From positions 16,608-80,607 of the forward strand of contig BMSW01000004.1 of assembly GCA_014649355.1 (NCBI GenBank): 64,000 nt of DNA. The letters run 5' to 3'. Below, piece after piece: positions 1 through 9,864 of this stretch (the stretch's first letter is position 1; each line of letters begins with the position of its first letter). Source of the stretch: Streptomyces althioticus. Its GTDB lineage: Bacteria > Actinomycetota > Actinomycetes > Streptomycetales > Streptomycetaceae. The notes beneath the pieces were generated by a model that worked only from the letters and a program-made list of their open reading frames with translations, ran no database searches and had not been told where the DNA came from. Both the position numbers and the translations under genes were made by a program.

Positions 1-6
1 GGCCGG

Positions 7-1065
7 TCAGCGACCGGTCTTCGGGGCCTTCCAGCGGGCGATGCCGCGGGCCACCAGGTTGAGGATCATGATGAACGCGATGAGCGTCAGGGCCGCCGCC
101 CAGGCACGGTCGTACGCCGCCTCGGAGCCGTTGGTGTACTGGAGGTAGATGTACATCGGCAGCGAGGCCTGGGGGTCCTGGAACGGGTTGGCGTTGATGA
201 AGTTCGTGCCCCACACCAGGAGCAGCACGGGGGCCGTCTCGCCGGTGATGCGGGCGATCGCGAGCATCACGCCGGTGGTGATGCCGCCGACGGACGTCGG
301 CAGGACCACCTTGAGGATGGTGCGCCACTTGGGCACGCCGAGGGCGAGGGACGCCTCGCGCAGCTCGTTGGGGACGAGCTTGAGCATCTCCTCCGTGGAG
401 CGCACCACCACCGGGATCATCAGGATGGACAGCGCCATGGAGCCGGCGAAGCCGGAGTAGCCCATGCCGAGGATCAGGATCCACAGGCTGAGGACGAACA
501 GGCCCGCCACGATGGACGGGATGCCCGTCATCACGTCGACGAAGAAGGTCACGGCCTTCGCCAGCCGGCCCCGGCCGTACTCGACGAGGTAGATCGCGGT
601 GAGCACGCCGACCGGCACGGAGATCGCGGTGGCGAGGCCGACCTGCTCCAGCGTGCCCAGCAGGGCGTGGTAGATGCCGCCGCCCGGCTCGGTGTCGGCG
701 ACCACGCCCATGGAGTGGGTGAGGAAGTAGCCGTCGAGGACCTCGATGCCCCGCTTGACGGTCTCCCAGGTCAGCGACGCGAGCGGGATCACCGCCAGCA
801 GGAACGCCACCCACACCAGGCTGGTCGCGGTGCGGTCCCGGGCCTGGCGGCGCCCCTCGACCTTGGCGGACACGGCGAACGAGCCGCCGACGAACAGCAG
901 CGCCGCGATCAGCGCCCACTGGATGTCGCTGTGCAGCCCGGCCGCGGCGCTGATCCCGTACCCGAGGGCGGCGGAGGCACCGGCGACGGCCCAGGGGAAC
1001 CACTTCGGCAGGGTCGCCCCGCGCAGGGAGCCGGACGGGCGGACGTCGTGGGTTGCGTGGGTCAT
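7..1065 (-). CDS. pstA: Phosphate ABC transporter permease PstA
   Basis: One of the two membrane subunits of the high-affinity phosphate importer PstSCAB. The 352-residue product has about six to eight hydrophobic segments. The binding-protein-dependent permease signature that contacts the ATPase is visible near residues 235-250 (ELREASLALGVPKWRT). The start codon overlaps the pstC stop by 4 nt (ATGA), so the two are translationally coupled. An extra hydrophobic N-terminal stretch (residues 22-65) precedes the usual PstA core. The ATPase gene pstB is expected directly downstream, outside the window. Confidence 0.96.
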   Translation of the reverse strand: MTHATHDVRPSGSLRGATLPKWFPWAVAGASAALGYGISAAAGLHSDIQWALIAALLFVGGSFAVSAKVEGRRQARDRTATSLVWVAFLLAVIPLASLTWETVKRGIEVLDGYFLTHSMGVVADTEPGGGIYHALLGTLEQVGLATAISVPVGVLTAIYLVEYGRGRLAKAVTFFVDVMTGIPSIVAGLFVLSLWILILGMGYSGFAGSMALSILMIPVVVRSTEEMLKLVPNELREASLALGVPKWRTILKVVLPTSVGGITTGVMLAIARITGETAPVLLLVWGTNFINANPFQDPQASLPMYIYLQYTNGSEAAYDRAWAAALTLIAFIMILNLVARGIARWKAPKTGR

Positions 1066-2066
1066 GCGTTGGCCCCCGAGTAATCCTTGCGGCGGGCGAT
1101 GATCAGCCGGGCCGCGCCGTTGACCAGCAGCGTGATGACGAACAGCACGAGACCGGAGGCGATCAGCGCGTCCCGGCCCATCTCGGTGGCCTCGTTGAAC
1201 TTGCTGGCGATGTTCTGCGCGAAGGTGCCGCCGCCCGGGTCGAGCAGGCTGGCGTTGATCGTGAAGCTCGGGGAGAGCACCATGGCGACGGCCATCGTCT
1301 CGCCGAGGGCACGGCCGAGGCCCAGCATCGATGCGGAGATCACGCCGGAGCGGCCGAACGGCAGCACCGACATGCGGATGACCTCCCAGCGGGTCGCGCC
1401 GAGGGCCAGGGCGGCCTCCTCGTGCATCCGCGGGACCTGGCGGAACACCTCACGGCTGACGTTGGTGATGATCGGCAGGATCATCACCGCCAGCAGGATG
1501 CCGACGGTGAACAGCGAGCGCGGGGCGCCGTCGTTCCACTCCAGGATCCCGGTCCAGCCGAGGTGGTCGTCGAGCCAGCCGTACAGGCCGTCCAGGTGCG
1601 GCACCAGGACGAGCGCGCCCCACAGGCCGTAGACGATGGACGGGACGGCGGCGAGCAGGTCGATCACGTAGCCGATGGGGCCGCCGAGGCGGCGCGGGGC
1701 GTAGTGCGTGATGAACAGGGCGATCGCGACGGCGACCGGCACGGCGATGACCATCGCGACGATCGACGACACCACGGTGCCGAAGGCCAGGACGGCGATG
1801 CCGAACTCCGGCGGGGAGCCGCTGGGGTTCCACTCGAAGCTGGTGAAGAAGTTGGCCTCGTCCTGGGATATCGCGAGCGAGGCCCGGTAGGTGAGGAAGG
1901 CCGCGATGGCGGCCATCAGGACCAGGACGAGGATGCCGGACCCCCGGGACAGCCCGAGGAAGATCCGGTCGCCGGGGCGGGTGACGCCGCGCGCGGCACG
2001 GGTGTCGGGGGGCGCGGCCGGGCCGGGTGCCGGCGGGGCCGCGGGTTTCTGCGTGGTGGTGTCCAT
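1062..2066 (-). CDS. pstC: Phosphate ABC transporter permease PstC
   Basis: Second membrane subunit of the PstSCAB phosphate importer, 334 residues. I chose the ATG at 2066 (MDTTTQKPA) because a GGAG-type ribosome site precedes it; reading further upstream only adds Pro/Arg-rich sequence. After a disordered Pro/Ala N-terminus come about six membrane spans and the ABC-permease EAA loop (MHEEAALALGATRWEV). It lies 133 bp downstream of pstS and overlaps pstA by 4 nt, so pstS-pstC-pstA form one operon. Confidence 0.95.
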   Translation of the reverse strand: MDTTTQKPAAPPAPGPAAPPDTRAARGVTRPGDRIFLGLSRGSGILVLVLMAAIAAFLTYRASLAISQDEANFFTSFEWNPSGSPPEFGIAVLAFGTVVSSIVAMVIAVPVAVAIALFITHYAPRRLGGPIGYVIDLLAAVPSIVYGLWGALVLVPHLDGLYGWLDDHLGWTGILEWNDGAPRSLFTVGILLAVMILPIITNVSREVFRQVPRMHEEAALALGATRWEVIRMSVLPFGRSGVISASMLGLGRALGETMAVAMVLSPSFTINASLLDPGGGTFAQNIASKFNEATEMGRDALIASGLVLFVITLLVNGAARLIIARRKDYSGANA

Positions 2067-2199
2067 CGGGTTCTCCGGTCTGCGGAGCCGCGGGGCCGGG
2101 AGGCTCCTTCGGAGCCGTCCGGAACCCTCGGGGCTCCTGTTGGCGGTGCACCGGACGGTGCGGCCCGCCCCGGGACCGGGTGCGGGCCGCACACTCGGG

Positions 2200-3327
2200 T
2201 CAGCTGAGGCTCGACACGGTCTCGCGGACCTTGGTGATGATCTCCTGCGGCATCGGGGCGTAGCCGGCCTCGGCCAGCTGTCCCTGACCCTCCTCGGAGG
2301 CCATGTAGTTCAGGAAGGACTTGGTGGCGGGCAGGGTGTCGGCCTTGTTGCCCTTGTCGCAGACGATCTCGTACGTCACGAGGACGATCGGGTACGCGCC
2401 TTCGGCGGACGGGGTGTAGTCCAGCTCGAGCGCGAGGTCCTTGCCGGTGCCGACCACCTTGGCGGCGCCGATGGCGGCGGTGGCGTTCTCGATGGTCGCC
2501 TTCACCGGCTCGGTGGCCTCGGTCTTGATGTCGACGGTCCTGACGCCGTCCGAGGCGTAGGACAGCTCGAAGTACGAGATGGCGCCGGAGGTCTGCTTCA
2601 CCTGCTGGGCGACGCCGGAGGAGCCCTGCGCGGACTGGCCGCCCTCGGCCTCCCAGGACTTGCCCGGCTCGTACGTCCAGTCCTTGGGCGCGGCGGCCTT
2701 CAGGTACTTGGTGAAGTTGTCCGTGGTGCCGGACTCGTCGGAGCGGTGGAAGGCCTGGATCTTCAGGTCGGGCAGGTCGGCGCCGGAGTTGAGCTTGGCG
2801 ATCGCCGGGTCGTTCCACTTGGTGATCTTGTTGTCGAAGATCTTCGCGAGGGTCGGGGCGTCCAGGGCGAGGGTGTCCACGCCGGGCACGTTGAAGCCGA
2901 CCGCGATCGGGCCGCCGACCATGGGCAGGTCGATGCCCTGGCCGTCCGTGCACACCTTCTTCGACGCCTCGACCTCCTCCGGCTTCAGCGCGGAGTCCGA
3001 GCCGGCGAACGCGGTCTGGCCCTGCGTGAACGCGGTGATGCCGGCGCCCGAACCGGTCGGGTTGTAGTTGATCTGCACGTCCTTGCAGGCCGCGGTGTAC
3101 TGCTTCACCCAGGCGTCGACGGCGTTCTTCTGGGCGGAGGAGCCGGACGCCTGGAGCTGGCCCTTGGCGTCGCCGCAGTCGATGTTCCCCGCCTGCGCGG
3201 TGGCCGAGGCGTCGCCGCCGTTGCTGTTGCCGGTGTCGTCGGAGCCGCACGCCGTGAGGGCCAGGGCGCCGGTGACGGCGAGAGCACCGAGAGCGAGGGC
3301 CCGCCGGTTCATGCGCTGAAGCTTCAC
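2200..3327 (-). CDS. pstS: Phosphate-binding lipoprotein PstS
   Basis: Extracellular phosphate-binding subunit of the Pst importer, 375 residues. The GTG at 3327 follows GGAAGGAAC at good spacing. The N-terminus is a lipoprotein signal: a KLQRMNRR charged region, a hydrophobic core, and the lipobox LTAC with Cys27 as the lipidated residue. PstS phosphate-site motifs are present (ASGSSAQKNAVDAW near residue 50, SDESGTTDNF near 190). It heads the pst operon, and the upstream region carries PhoP-type repeats. Confidence 0.96.
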   Translation of the reverse strand: MKLQRMNRRALALGALAVTGALALTACGSDDTGNSNGGDASATAQAGNIDCGDAKGQLQASGSSAQKNAVDAWVKQYTAACKDVQINYNPTGSGAGITAFTQGQTAFAGSDSALKPEEVEASKKVCTDGQGIDLPMVGGPIAVGFNVPGVDTLALDAPTLAKIFDNKITKWNDPAIAKLNSGADLPDLKIQAFHRSDESGTTDNFTKYLKAAAPKDWTYEPGKSWEAEGGQSAQGSSGVAQQVKQTSGAISYFELSYASDGVRTVDIKTEATEPVKATIENATAAIGAAKVVGTGKDLALELDYTPSAEGAYPIVLVTYEIVCDKGNKADTLPATKSFLNYMASEEGQGQLAEAGYAPMPQEIITKVRETVSSLS

Positions 3328-3443
3328 TTGTGTTCCTTCCAGTGGCCGCCGTCCTGAATTCGGCGGCGTGCGAAGTGTGGTGAGGCGCGACGCCTCGTCC
3401 TGTAAGGGTGCGGGTACGGGCGATCCGCACCGCGTAAGGCCGA

Positions 3444-3497
3444 AATTAGGCAGAAGAGGTGAAGCCGCCGATGGGCGTACATGAACGAGGGGTGAAC
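3444..3497 (-). promoter_or_regulatory. PHO box (PhoP operator) and promoter of pstS
   Basis: On the minus strand four consecutive 11-nt units are visible: GTTCACCCCTC (3497-3487), GTTCATGTACG (3486-3476), CCCATCGGCGG (3475-3465) and CTTCACCTCTT (3464-3454). Units 1, 2 and 4 match the GTTCA-type direct repeat recognised by Streptomyces PhoP; unit 3 is degenerate. A TAATTT -10-like hexamer follows at 3449-3444. Position and order match the known PhoP-activated pstS promoter layout. Confidence 0.85.
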
Positions 3498-3536
3498 CCC
3501 TGAGGACGGTGCGGTGAGGCCGCGGCGCGGACGGTT

Positions 3537-3977
3537 TCAGGGGGCCGGGCGGAGGGTGGGGAGGAGGGCGTCCACCAGGCCCGCGTCCATGGGCGAGGTG
3601 AGGTGGCGGCGGGCCGCGTCCGGGGGCAGCCAGAGGATGCGGTCGACCTCGTCGTTCGGGGTGAACGTGCCGGAGACCGCCTCGGCCGCCCAGTAGCGGA
3701 CCCGCTTGGGGCGGCCGTGCGCGAGGTAGCGGGTGCTGGGCAGCTCGGCGGCCGGTACGGCGGTGTACCCGGTCTCCTCGGCTACCTCGCGCAGGGCGCC
3801 GGCGAGCGCGTCCTCGCCGCGCTTCAGCTTGCCCTTCGGCCAGGACCAGTCGTCGTACTTGGGCCGGTGGACCAGGCACAGCTCCAGGTCGCCGGTGACG
3901 GGCGAGCGGCGCCACAGGACGCAGCCGGCCGCCTCGACGGTGAGGGCGCCGTTCCTGCCGGGTCGGGTGGTGCGCAC
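3537..3977 (-). CDS. Nudix hydrolase (MutT family)
   Basis: Small Nudix pyrophosphohydrolase of 146 residues that cleaves an X-linked nucleoside diphosphate; the substrate cannot be read from sequence. The Nudix box is complete: G49-x5-E55-x7-REVAEETGY (residues 63-71). The opening VLWRRSPVTGDLELCLVHRP and WSWPKGK resemble mycobacterial MutT1-type N-terminal domains, but the C-terminal histidine phosphatase domain is absent. The GTG start at 3977 has an AGGGAGG ribosome site. It lies 25 bp downstream of the CHAD gene and so belongs to the ppk-CHAD-Nudix cluster. Confidence 0.93.
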   Translation of the reverse strand: MRTTRPGRNGALTVEAAGCVLWRRSPVTGDLELCLVHRPKYDDWSWPKGKLKRGEDALAGALREVAEETGYTAVPAAELPSTRYLAHGRPKRVRYWAAEAVSGTFTPNDEVDRILWLPPDAARRHLTSPMDAGLVDALLPTLRPAP

Positions 3978-4002
3978 CGGGGCCTCCCTGTCGCAGGGCG
4001 TT

Positions 4003-5406
4003 CTACGGGGTGCCGGCGGGCGGCTGCTGCCAGGCACGCTGGAACGCGTACCGCGCGGCCTCCACCTCATGCCGCTGACCGGCGTGGAGCACGCCCAGCG
4101 CGTACGCCGTGGCCGGCGCGATCCTCGGCGTGCGGCCCGCCTGCGCGGCGGCGGCCGCGGCCTCGGCGGCGTCCCGGTGCCGGTCCAGCGCCTCGCCCGC
4201 CGCACGCAGCCGGGGGTCGTCTCCCGCGGCGGGGTCCAGCACCTCCTGGGCGTAGCGGTGCAGCCGGAGCAGGAGCCGCACCTGGTGCCAGGGGGCGTCC
4301 TGCGGGTGCGGGGAGGGGTCCGGCGACAGTCCGTGCACCAGCGCCTCGGCGTTGTACGGGCTCCCCGCGGTGAGCAACGGCAACGCGGCGACGGCGTCCT
4401 CGAGCCGCTCCCGCGCGGCGTCGGCGAGCGGACGCAGATCGATGTGCCCGGCCTCGCCGGCCAGCGGGACCTCACCGGCCAGCACGGCCACCTGGTCGGC
4501 GACGGCATGGAACCGCGCGGACCCGAGCGCCCGCAGGGCGGCGGAGTGCGCCCGCGTCCGGGCGAGGGTGAGCTGCCGCTCCAGGAGAGCGGCGGCTCTG
4601 GCGGCGCCTGCGGCGAGGGGAGGGCTGTCGCGGCGTGGCCCGGCGGTTCGGACGCCGCTCCCCGTATGGCCGGGGGCACGCAGGTCGCCCTCCGCGCGCC
4701 GTCCACCGGCGCCGCCGGGCTCCCTCTCAGGACGCCGGCCGGCCGGTGCCGGGACGGTGGCGGTGACGGTCGAGGCGGGGGTGAGGCGGGCCGCGACGGG
4801 ACGGGACCCGGCCGCGCGGACGGCGCGGGCGGGAGACCGCACGCCGTCCGCCGGGGCGGGCCGGGGCACGTCGGGCGTGGGCGCACCGGCGGAGCGTGGC
4901 TCGGGACGGGTGGCCGGAGCCTCGGCTCCGGGGGCGGAGGACGGGTGGTCCGTGGCGGGGGGTGGGGTGTGGGCTGGGTCGGTGGCGGGTGGTGTGACGG
5001 TGGGGGATGGGGGCCGGGGGGTCGCTGCGGCGGCGGGGGCGGGAGTTCGTCGGCCGGCCGGGCGGGCCGAGGAGGCCGGTGGATCCACCGCGCCCGAGAG
5101 GTGGTGGAGGGCTTCCAGGAGGCGGGTCAGGCGGGTGGCGCAGGCGTCCTCCTGGGACAGCGTGCCCGAGACCCAGGCGAGTTCCGGGCCCAGGGCGCGG
5201 GACCAGGACGGGTCCAGGGCGGGCCGGAAGGTGTAGAGGCCCGCGCCGATGCGGCGGGCCGCGCGTCCGAGGGCGCGGGCCGCCTCCGCGGAGTCCTCCG
5301 GGGTCGCCGCGTCCCGGTGGAGCCGCAGCGCACGGAGGAACTCGGTGGCCCTGGCCCGCAGATGGCGGGCCAGGACGTCCACGGGATCAGGGTGCCGCTG
5401 TGCCAC
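4003..5406 (-). CDS. CHAD domain protein (polyphosphate-associated)
   Basis: CHAD domains are helical, His/Arg-rich polyphosphate-binding modules. The 467-residue product has a CHAD-like N-terminal half (roughly residues 5-105) and a helical C-terminal part (about 265-467). Between them is a long Pro/Ala/Thr/Arg-rich region of about 140 residues that looks disordered. The GTG at 5406 has GGAGG seven bases upstream and overlaps the ppk stop by 20 nt; a TTG seven codons earlier is less likely. Coupling to ppk supports a polyphosphate role. Confidence 0.85.
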   Translation of the reverse strand: MAQRHPDPVDVLARHLRARATEFLRALRLHRDAATPEDSAEAARALGRAARRIGAGLYTFRPALDPSWSRALGPELAWVSGTLSQEDACATRLTRLLEALHHLSGAVDPPASSARPAGRRTPAPAAAATPRPPSPTVTPPATDPAHTPPPATDHPSSAPGAEAPATRPEPRSAGAPTPDVPRPAPADGVRSPARAVRAAGSRPVAARLTPASTVTATVPAPAGRRPEREPGGAGGRRAEGDLRAPGHTGSGVRTAGPRRDSPPLAAGAARAAALLERQLTLARTRAHSAALRALGSARFHAVADQVAVLAGEVPLAGEAGHIDLRPLADAARERLEDAVAALPLLTAGSPYNAEALVHGLSPDPSPHPQDAPWHQVRLLLRLHRYAQEVLDPAAGDDPRLRAAGEALDRHRDAAEAAAAAAQAGRTPRIAPATAYALGVLHAGQRHEVEAARYAFQRAWQQPPAGTP

Positions 5407-7621
5407 GCCGGCGCCTCCGGGCGTCAATGAGCATCTCCTGGATGTTGCGCAGGGGCTGGCCGTCCGCGTCCGTGGAGTGCCGGGTCCACTCGCCGTCCGG
5501 ACCGAGGTGCCAGGAGGCCGTGGTGTCGGACATCCCCGTCTCCAGCAGCCGGTTGAGGGCGGCCCGGTGCGCCGGGTCGGTGACCCGCACCAGCGCCTCG
5601 ATCCGCCGGTCGAGGTTGCGGTGCATCATGTCGGCGCTGCCGATCCACACCTCGGGCTCGCCGCCGTTGCCGAAGGCGAACACCCGGGAGTGTTCGAGGA
5701 AGCGGCCCAGGACGGACCGCACGCGGACGTTCTCCGACAGCCCCGGCACGCCGGGCCGGATCGCGCAGATGCCGCGCACCCAGATGTCGACGGGCACGCC
5801 CGCCTGGGACGCCCGGTAGCAGGCGTCGATCACGGCCTCGTCGACCATCGAGTTGACCTTGATGCGTACGTACGCGGGCCGCCCGGCGCGGTGGTGCTGC
5901 GCCTCCTTGTCGATCCGTGAGATCAGCCCGTCCCGCAGGGACTTGGGGGCGACGAGGAGGCGCCGGTAGGTCTCACGCCGGGAGTAGCCGGAGAGGCGGT
6001 TGAACAGGTCGGAGAGGTCCGCGCCGACCTGCGGGTCCGCGGTGAGCAGGCCGAGGTCCTCGTACAGCCGGGCCGTCTTCGGGTGGTAGTTGCCGGTGCC
6101 GACGTGGCTGTACCGCCGGAGCGTCTCGCCCTCCTGACGGACCACCAGCGACAGCTTGCAGTGGGTCTTCAGGCCGACCAGGCCGTAGACCACGTGGCAG
6201 CCGGCCTCCTCCAGCTTGCGCGCCCACTTGATGTTGGCGTGCTCGTCGAAGCGGGCCTTGATCTCGACCAGGACGAGGACCTGCTTGCCGGACTCGGCGG
6301 CGTCGATGAGCGCGTCGACTATCGGGGAGTCGCCGGAGGTCCGGTACAGCGTCTGCTTGATGGCCAGCACGTCCGGGTCGGCCGCCGCCTGCTCCAGGAA
6401 GGCCTGCACGGAGGTCGAGAAGGAGTCGTACGGGTGGTGCAGCAGCACGTCCCGGCTGCGCAGCGCGGCGAAGATGTCGGGCGCGGACGCCGACTCCACC
6501 TCCGCCAGGTCGCGGTGGGTGCCGGCGACGAACTTCGGGTACTTCAGCTCGGGCCGGTCCAGGCTGTGGATGCGGAACAGGCCGGTCAGGTCGAGCGGAC
6601 CGGGCAGCGGGTACACCTCGGCCTCGGAGATCTTCAGCTCGCGCACGAGGAGGTCCAGCACCTCGCGGTCGACGGACTCCTCCACCTCCAGCCGCACCGG
6701 AGGCCCGAAGCGGCGCCGCATCAGCTCCTTCTCCAGGGCCTGGAGGAGGTTCTCCGCGTCGTCCTCCTCGACCTCCAGGTCCTCGTTGCGGGTGAGCCGG
6801 AAGGCGTGGTGCTCCAGCACCTCCATGCCCGGGAACAGCTCCTCCAGGTGCGCGGCGATGACGTCCTCGACGGGGACGTAACGGCCGGGGGAGGACTCCA
6901 GGAAGCGCGACAGCAGCGGCGGCACCTTCACCCGGGCGAAGTGCCGGTGCCCGGTCACGGGGTTGCGCACCACCACGGCCAGGTTGAGCGACAGACCCGA
7001 GATGTAGGGGAAGGGGTGCGCCGGGTCCACCGCGAGCGGGGTCAGCACGGGGAAGATCTGGTGCCGGAACAGGGTGAAGAGGCGGGCCTGCTCCTTCTCC
7101 GTGAGCTCGTTCCAGCGGACCAGGTGGATGCCCTCCTCCGCGAGGGCGGGGGCGACGTCCTCGTGGTAGCAGGCGGCGTGCCGCGCCATGAGCTCCCGGG
7201 AGCGCGCCCAGATCATCTCCAGCACCTCGCGCGGCTGGAGGCCGGACGCGGAGCGGGTGGCCACGCCGGTGGCTATGCGCCGCTTCAGTCCCGCGACCCG
7301 CACCATAAAGAACTCGTCCAGGTTGCTGGCGAAGATCGCGAGGAAGTTCGCCCGCTCCAGCAGCGGCGTCTCGGGATCCTCGGCCAGTTCGAGCACCCGC
7401 TCGTTGAACGCCAGCCAACTGCGCTCGCGGTCGAGGAAACGGCCCTGCGGCAGCGGGGCGGCGCCCTCGATGTGCGCCTCCTCGTAGCCGTCCAGGTCGG
7501 CGTCGATGTCGGGTTCCAGATCGGACACCGTTCCGGCCACGGTGTGCGGCCGGTGCGCGGCGATGGAGCCCACGGAGGGCTGCGAGTGCTGGACCTGTGC
7601 CTGGGTGTTGGGCTGGCTCAT
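5387..7621 (-). CDS. ppk: Polyphosphate kinase Ppk1
   Basis: Reversible synthesis of polyphosphate from ATP. The 744-residue length fits Ppk1. The N-terminal domain ([20 protein letters not shown], residues 63-82), head domain and two phospholipase-D-like catalytic domains are present. The two histidines equivalent to those reported for E. coli Ppk occur at H487 (LKTHCKL) and H506 (YSHVGTGNY), 19 apart as in E. coli. The ATG at 7621 is the conserved start. It leads the ppk-CHAD-Nudix cluster and lies upstream of pst, as in S. coelicolor. Confidence 0.97.
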   Translation of the reverse strand: MSQPNTQAQVQHSQPSVGSIAAHRPHTVAGTVSDLEPDIDADLDGYEEAHIEGAAPLPQGRFLDRERSWLAFNERVLELAEDPETPLLERANFLAIFASNLDEFFMVRVAGLKRRIATGVATRSASGLQPREVLEMIWARSRELMARHAACYHEDVAPALAEEGIHLVRWNELTEKEQARLFTLFRHQIFPVLTPLAVDPAHPFPYISGLSLNLAVVVRNPVTGHRHFARVKVPPLLSRFLESSPGRYVPVEDVIAAHLEELFPGMEVLEHHAFRLTRNEDLEVEEDDAENLLQALEKELMRRRFGPPVRLEVEESVDREVLDLLVRELKISEAEVYPLPGPLDLTGLFRIHSLDRPELKYPKFVAGTHRDLAEVESASAPDIFAALRSRDVLLHHPYDSFSTSVQAFLEQAAADPDVLAIKQTLYRTSGDSPIVDALIDAAESGKQVLVLVEIKARFDEHANIKWARKLEEAGCHVVYGLVGLKTHCKLSLVVRQEGETLRRYSHVGTGNYHPKTARLYEDLGLLTADPQVGADLSDLFNRLSGYSRRETYRRLLVAPKSLRDGLISRIDKEAQHHRAGRPAYVRIKVNSMVDEAVIDACYRASQAGVPVDIWVRGICAIRPGVPGLSENVRVRSVLGRFLEHSRVFAFGNGGEPEVWIGSADMMHRNLDRRIEALVRVTDPAHRAALNRLLETGMSDTTASWHLGPDGEWTRHSTDADGQPLRNIQEMLIDARRRRRGTAAP

Positions 7622-7711
7622 GACCCCATTCTTCCGCGCGAAGGGGGTCACGGGCGCGTCGGAAAGCGCGGGTGGGAGCGGTGGTGGCCCTGAGGCGCTC
7701 CCGTACCCCCC

Positions 7712-7733
7712 GTTCACCCGGCGGGGTGAGGGC
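7712..7733. promoter_or_regulatory. Possible PHO box upstream of ppk
   Basis: GTTCACCCGGC (7712-7722) is a good match to the PhoP 11-nt unit and is followed directly by the weaker GGGGTGAGGGC (7723-7733). It lies 91-112 bp upstream of ppk but is oriented away from it. Streptomyces ppk is known to be in the Pho regulon, so the site is plausible, but the match is much weaker than at pstS. Confidence 0.4.
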
Positions 7734-7913
7734 TCTGCCGCGGCAGGATGCATTCACCGAGCGTCGCAAGGCCGTCTGAATCCGTGGTTACGGCGACATG
7801 ACGTCCAGGGCAGCGGGCGGTTGCCCGCGGGGGTGCCCGCCTCCGATCCTGACGGCATCCCGTCTGCCTGGGCTCGCCGTCCGCCGGCCACCGCCCGTCG
7901 GGGGCTGATCGCG

Positions 7914-7950
7914 CAGTTCCCCGCGCCCCTTTCAGGTGCGCGGGGAACTG
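7914..7950. terminator. Hairpin built from the GCGCGGGGAACTG dispersed repeat
   Basis: CAGTTCCCCGCGC and GCGCGGGGAACTG are perfect 13-bp inverted arms around an 11-nt loop. The hairpin begins 29 bp past the stop of the permease gene at 7979, where a terminator for the YtrA-type operon is expected. There is no T-tract, as is usual in Streptomyces. Apart from this hairpin and the weak PHO-like pair at 7712-7733, I see nothing definable in the 357-bp interval 7622-7978. Confidence 0.65.
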
Positions 7951-7978
7951 TGGGCGGGGGGCACCCGCCGCACCCGCC

Positions 7979-8980
7979 TCAGCCGCGCGCCGTCCCGGTC
8001 GTGCGGCGCAGCACCCGGAACGCCGCGTAGGTCAGCAGACCGGCCACGGCGAGCAGGATGCCCGTGGCGACCAGTTGGAGCGGCCAGTAGTGGGAGGCGG
8101 GGTGGGCGTCGCGGTAGAAGGCGGTGGCGCCCATGTCGGCCAGGGTGTCGCGGCAGCTGTGCATGGAGCTGCTGACGCACGGGGCCTCCGCCCGGCCCCC
8201 CGGGGTCAGTACACCCTCGCTGACGAGCAGGCCCCGCCCCAGCGGCCCCTCGGCCAGGCCGCTGACCCGGGTCACGGACGGCCACAGGTACGGCACGGCC
8301 GTGTGGACGGCGGCCCACAGCACCCCCACGGTGGCCGCGGCGGCGGCCAGCGCGGCCATCGCGCGGCGCAGCAGCAGCCCGGCCAGGGCGCCCGCCGCCA
8401 GACCGGCCAGCGCCAGGCCCATGGGGATGGTGCCGTTGGCGTGGAAGGTGTCCATGTCGTGCCAGGACGTGGCCGTGTCGATGCGGTCCCTGCCCGCGGC
8501 CCAGGCCCAGTGGTGCAGTGCCGCCAGCAGACCGGTCACGGCGACGGTGAGCACGGCCGGGGCGACCAGCCGGGAGGCCAGCCAGCGGGCGGGGGAGACA
8601 CCCTGGGTCCAGGCGAGGCGGGCCGTGCCGGACTCCGTCTCGCGGCCGACGAGCGCGCCCCCGGCCCAGGCGGCCACCAGGAACGGCACGGCCAGCACGG
8701 CGATCGTCGTCCAGTTGTAGACGTCCTTGTAGAGCAGGATCGATTCCTGGTCGTAGGAACAGCGCGGGGTGAACCCGCAGGCGTTGTACGCCTTCCACGC
8801 CGCCGCGGAGGCGTCGGTGAGCGGCCCGCCGAGCCACACCAGGGCCGCCGCGGTGAGCAGCACCAGCGTGCCGCCGCCGATCAGGGCCGGGCGGTGCAGC
8901 CGGACCAGCCAGCGCCACTGGCGGGGCACGCCGGCGGTGCGGGCGGCGGGCGCGGCCGGGGTGGTGAGGGCGGCGGTCAT
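7979..8980 (-). CDS. ABC transporter membrane subunit
   Basis: Membrane component of a two-gene ABC system, 333 residues with about six hydrophobic spans (for example residues 34-52, 93-110, 136-152, 180-220, 300-322). It has no conserved permease signature that would identify the substrate. Such ABC-2 type subunits usually export drugs, lipids or peptides, or act in stress sensing. Its ATG overlaps the stop of the ATPase gene by 4 nt. An extracytoplasmic loop contains four cysteines (residues 67-73 and 270-278), possibly disulfide-bonded. Confidence 0.85.
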   Translation of the reverse strand: MTAALTTPAAPAARTAGVPRQWRWLVRLHRPALIGGGTLVLLTAAALVWLGGPLTDASAAAWKAYNACGFTPRCSYDQESILLYKDVYNWTTIAVLAVPFLVAAWAGGALVGRETESGTARLAWTQGVSPARWLASRLVAPAVLTVAVTGLLAALHHWAWAAGRDRIDTATSWHDMDTFHANGTIPMGLALAGLAAGALAGLLLRRAMAALAAAAATVGVLWAAVHTAVPYLWPSVTRVSGLAEGPLGRGLLVSEGVLTPGGRAEAPCVSSSMHSCRDTLADMGATAFYRDAHPASHYWPLQLVATGILLAVAGLLTYAAFRVLRRTTGTARG

Positions 8981-9864
8981 ACGGCGGCCTCCAGGGTCTC
9001 GGGCGCGGGGGTCAGGGCCGGGGCCGCGGGATTGCGCAGGTAGGACAGGACGAGGTCCTCGAGGGACGGTGTGGTGGTGCGCCAGTCGTCGGGCAGCGGG
9101 CCGGACGGGCGGATCACCGCGCTGAGCTGGCGTCCGGTGGTGCGGGACTCGACGACCTCGTGCGCGGCGAGGTCCGCGCCGGCGGGGGCGGTCACCCGGG
9201 TGTGGGCGGCCAGCAGGTCGTCGATGTCGCCGGAGAGCCGTATCTTGCCGCCGCCCACCAGCAGCAGGTGGTCGCAGGAGTCCTCCAGCTCGGCGACGAC
9301 GTGCGAGGACATCACGACGGTGGTGCCGTGGGCGGCGGCCTCGCCCATCAGCAGGCCCATCAGCTCGTGGCGCGCGAGCGGGTCGAGGTCCGCCATCGGC
9401 TCGTCGAGGAGCAGGAGTTCGGGCCGCTTGCCGAGGGCCAGGGCGAGCGCGACCCGGGTGCGCTGGCCGCCGGAGAGGGCGCGGATCCGCCGGTCCGGGT
9501 CCAGGTCGCCGCCGGCCACGACCCGGCGCGCGGTGTCCGCGTCCCAGTGGCCGGGGTTGAGGTCGGCGCCCATGCGCAGCGTCTCGGCGACCGTGAGCTG
9601 CGGGTACAGCGGCTTGTCCTGGTCGACGAAGCCCACCCGGGAGCGGGCGGCGGCCGGGTGGGCGCCGAGCACGCGGACCGTGCCCTCGGTGGGGGCGAGC
9701 AGGCCGGCGGCGAGCGCGAGGAGCGTGGACTTGCCGGCGCCGTTGGGTCCGACGACGGCGCACACGCGTCCGGCGGGCAGCCGGAAGGAACAGTCGCGCA
9801 GCGCCCAGGAACGGCGGCCGAAGCGCTTGCCCAGCGCGTCCGCCTCGAGGGCCGGGACGGTCAT
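8977..9864 (-). CDS. ABC transporter ATP-binding protein
   Basis: Cytoplasmic ATPase that energises the membrane subunit encoded immediately downstream, 295 residues. Walker A is VGPNGAGKST (near residue 38), the signature is LSGGQRT, Walker B is LLLLDEPMADLDP, and the switch histidine is in SSHVV. The C-terminal ~80 residues have the extension typical of ABC-2 export ATPases. Its ATG at 9864 overlaps the regulator stop by 4 nt, so regulator, ATPase and permease form one coupled operon. Confidence 0.93.
   Translation of the reverse strand: MTVPALEADALGKRFGRRSWALRDCSFRLPAGRVCAVVGPNGAGKSTLLALAAGLLAPTEGTVRVLGAHPAAARSRVGFVDQDKPLYPQLTVAETLRMGADLNPGHWDADTARRVVAGGDLDPDRRIRALSGGQRTRVALALALGKRPELLLLDEPMADLDPLARHELMGLLMGEAAAHGTTVVMSSHVVAELEDSCDHLLLVGGGKIRLSGDIDDLLAAHTRVTAPAGADLAAHEVVESRTTGRQLSAVIRPSGPLPDDWRTTTPSLEDLVLSYLRNPAAPALTPAPETLEAAV

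Noticed and set aside
1053..2207. 384-codon plus-strand reading frame opposite pstC
   Set aside because: Antisense of clear pst genes; Gly/Arg/Asp-rich translation typical of high-GC shadow frames. The same applies to the long opposite-strand frames at 3733-5430, 6083-7693, 16089-18137, 43112-45130, 45147-47183 and 56529-58118.
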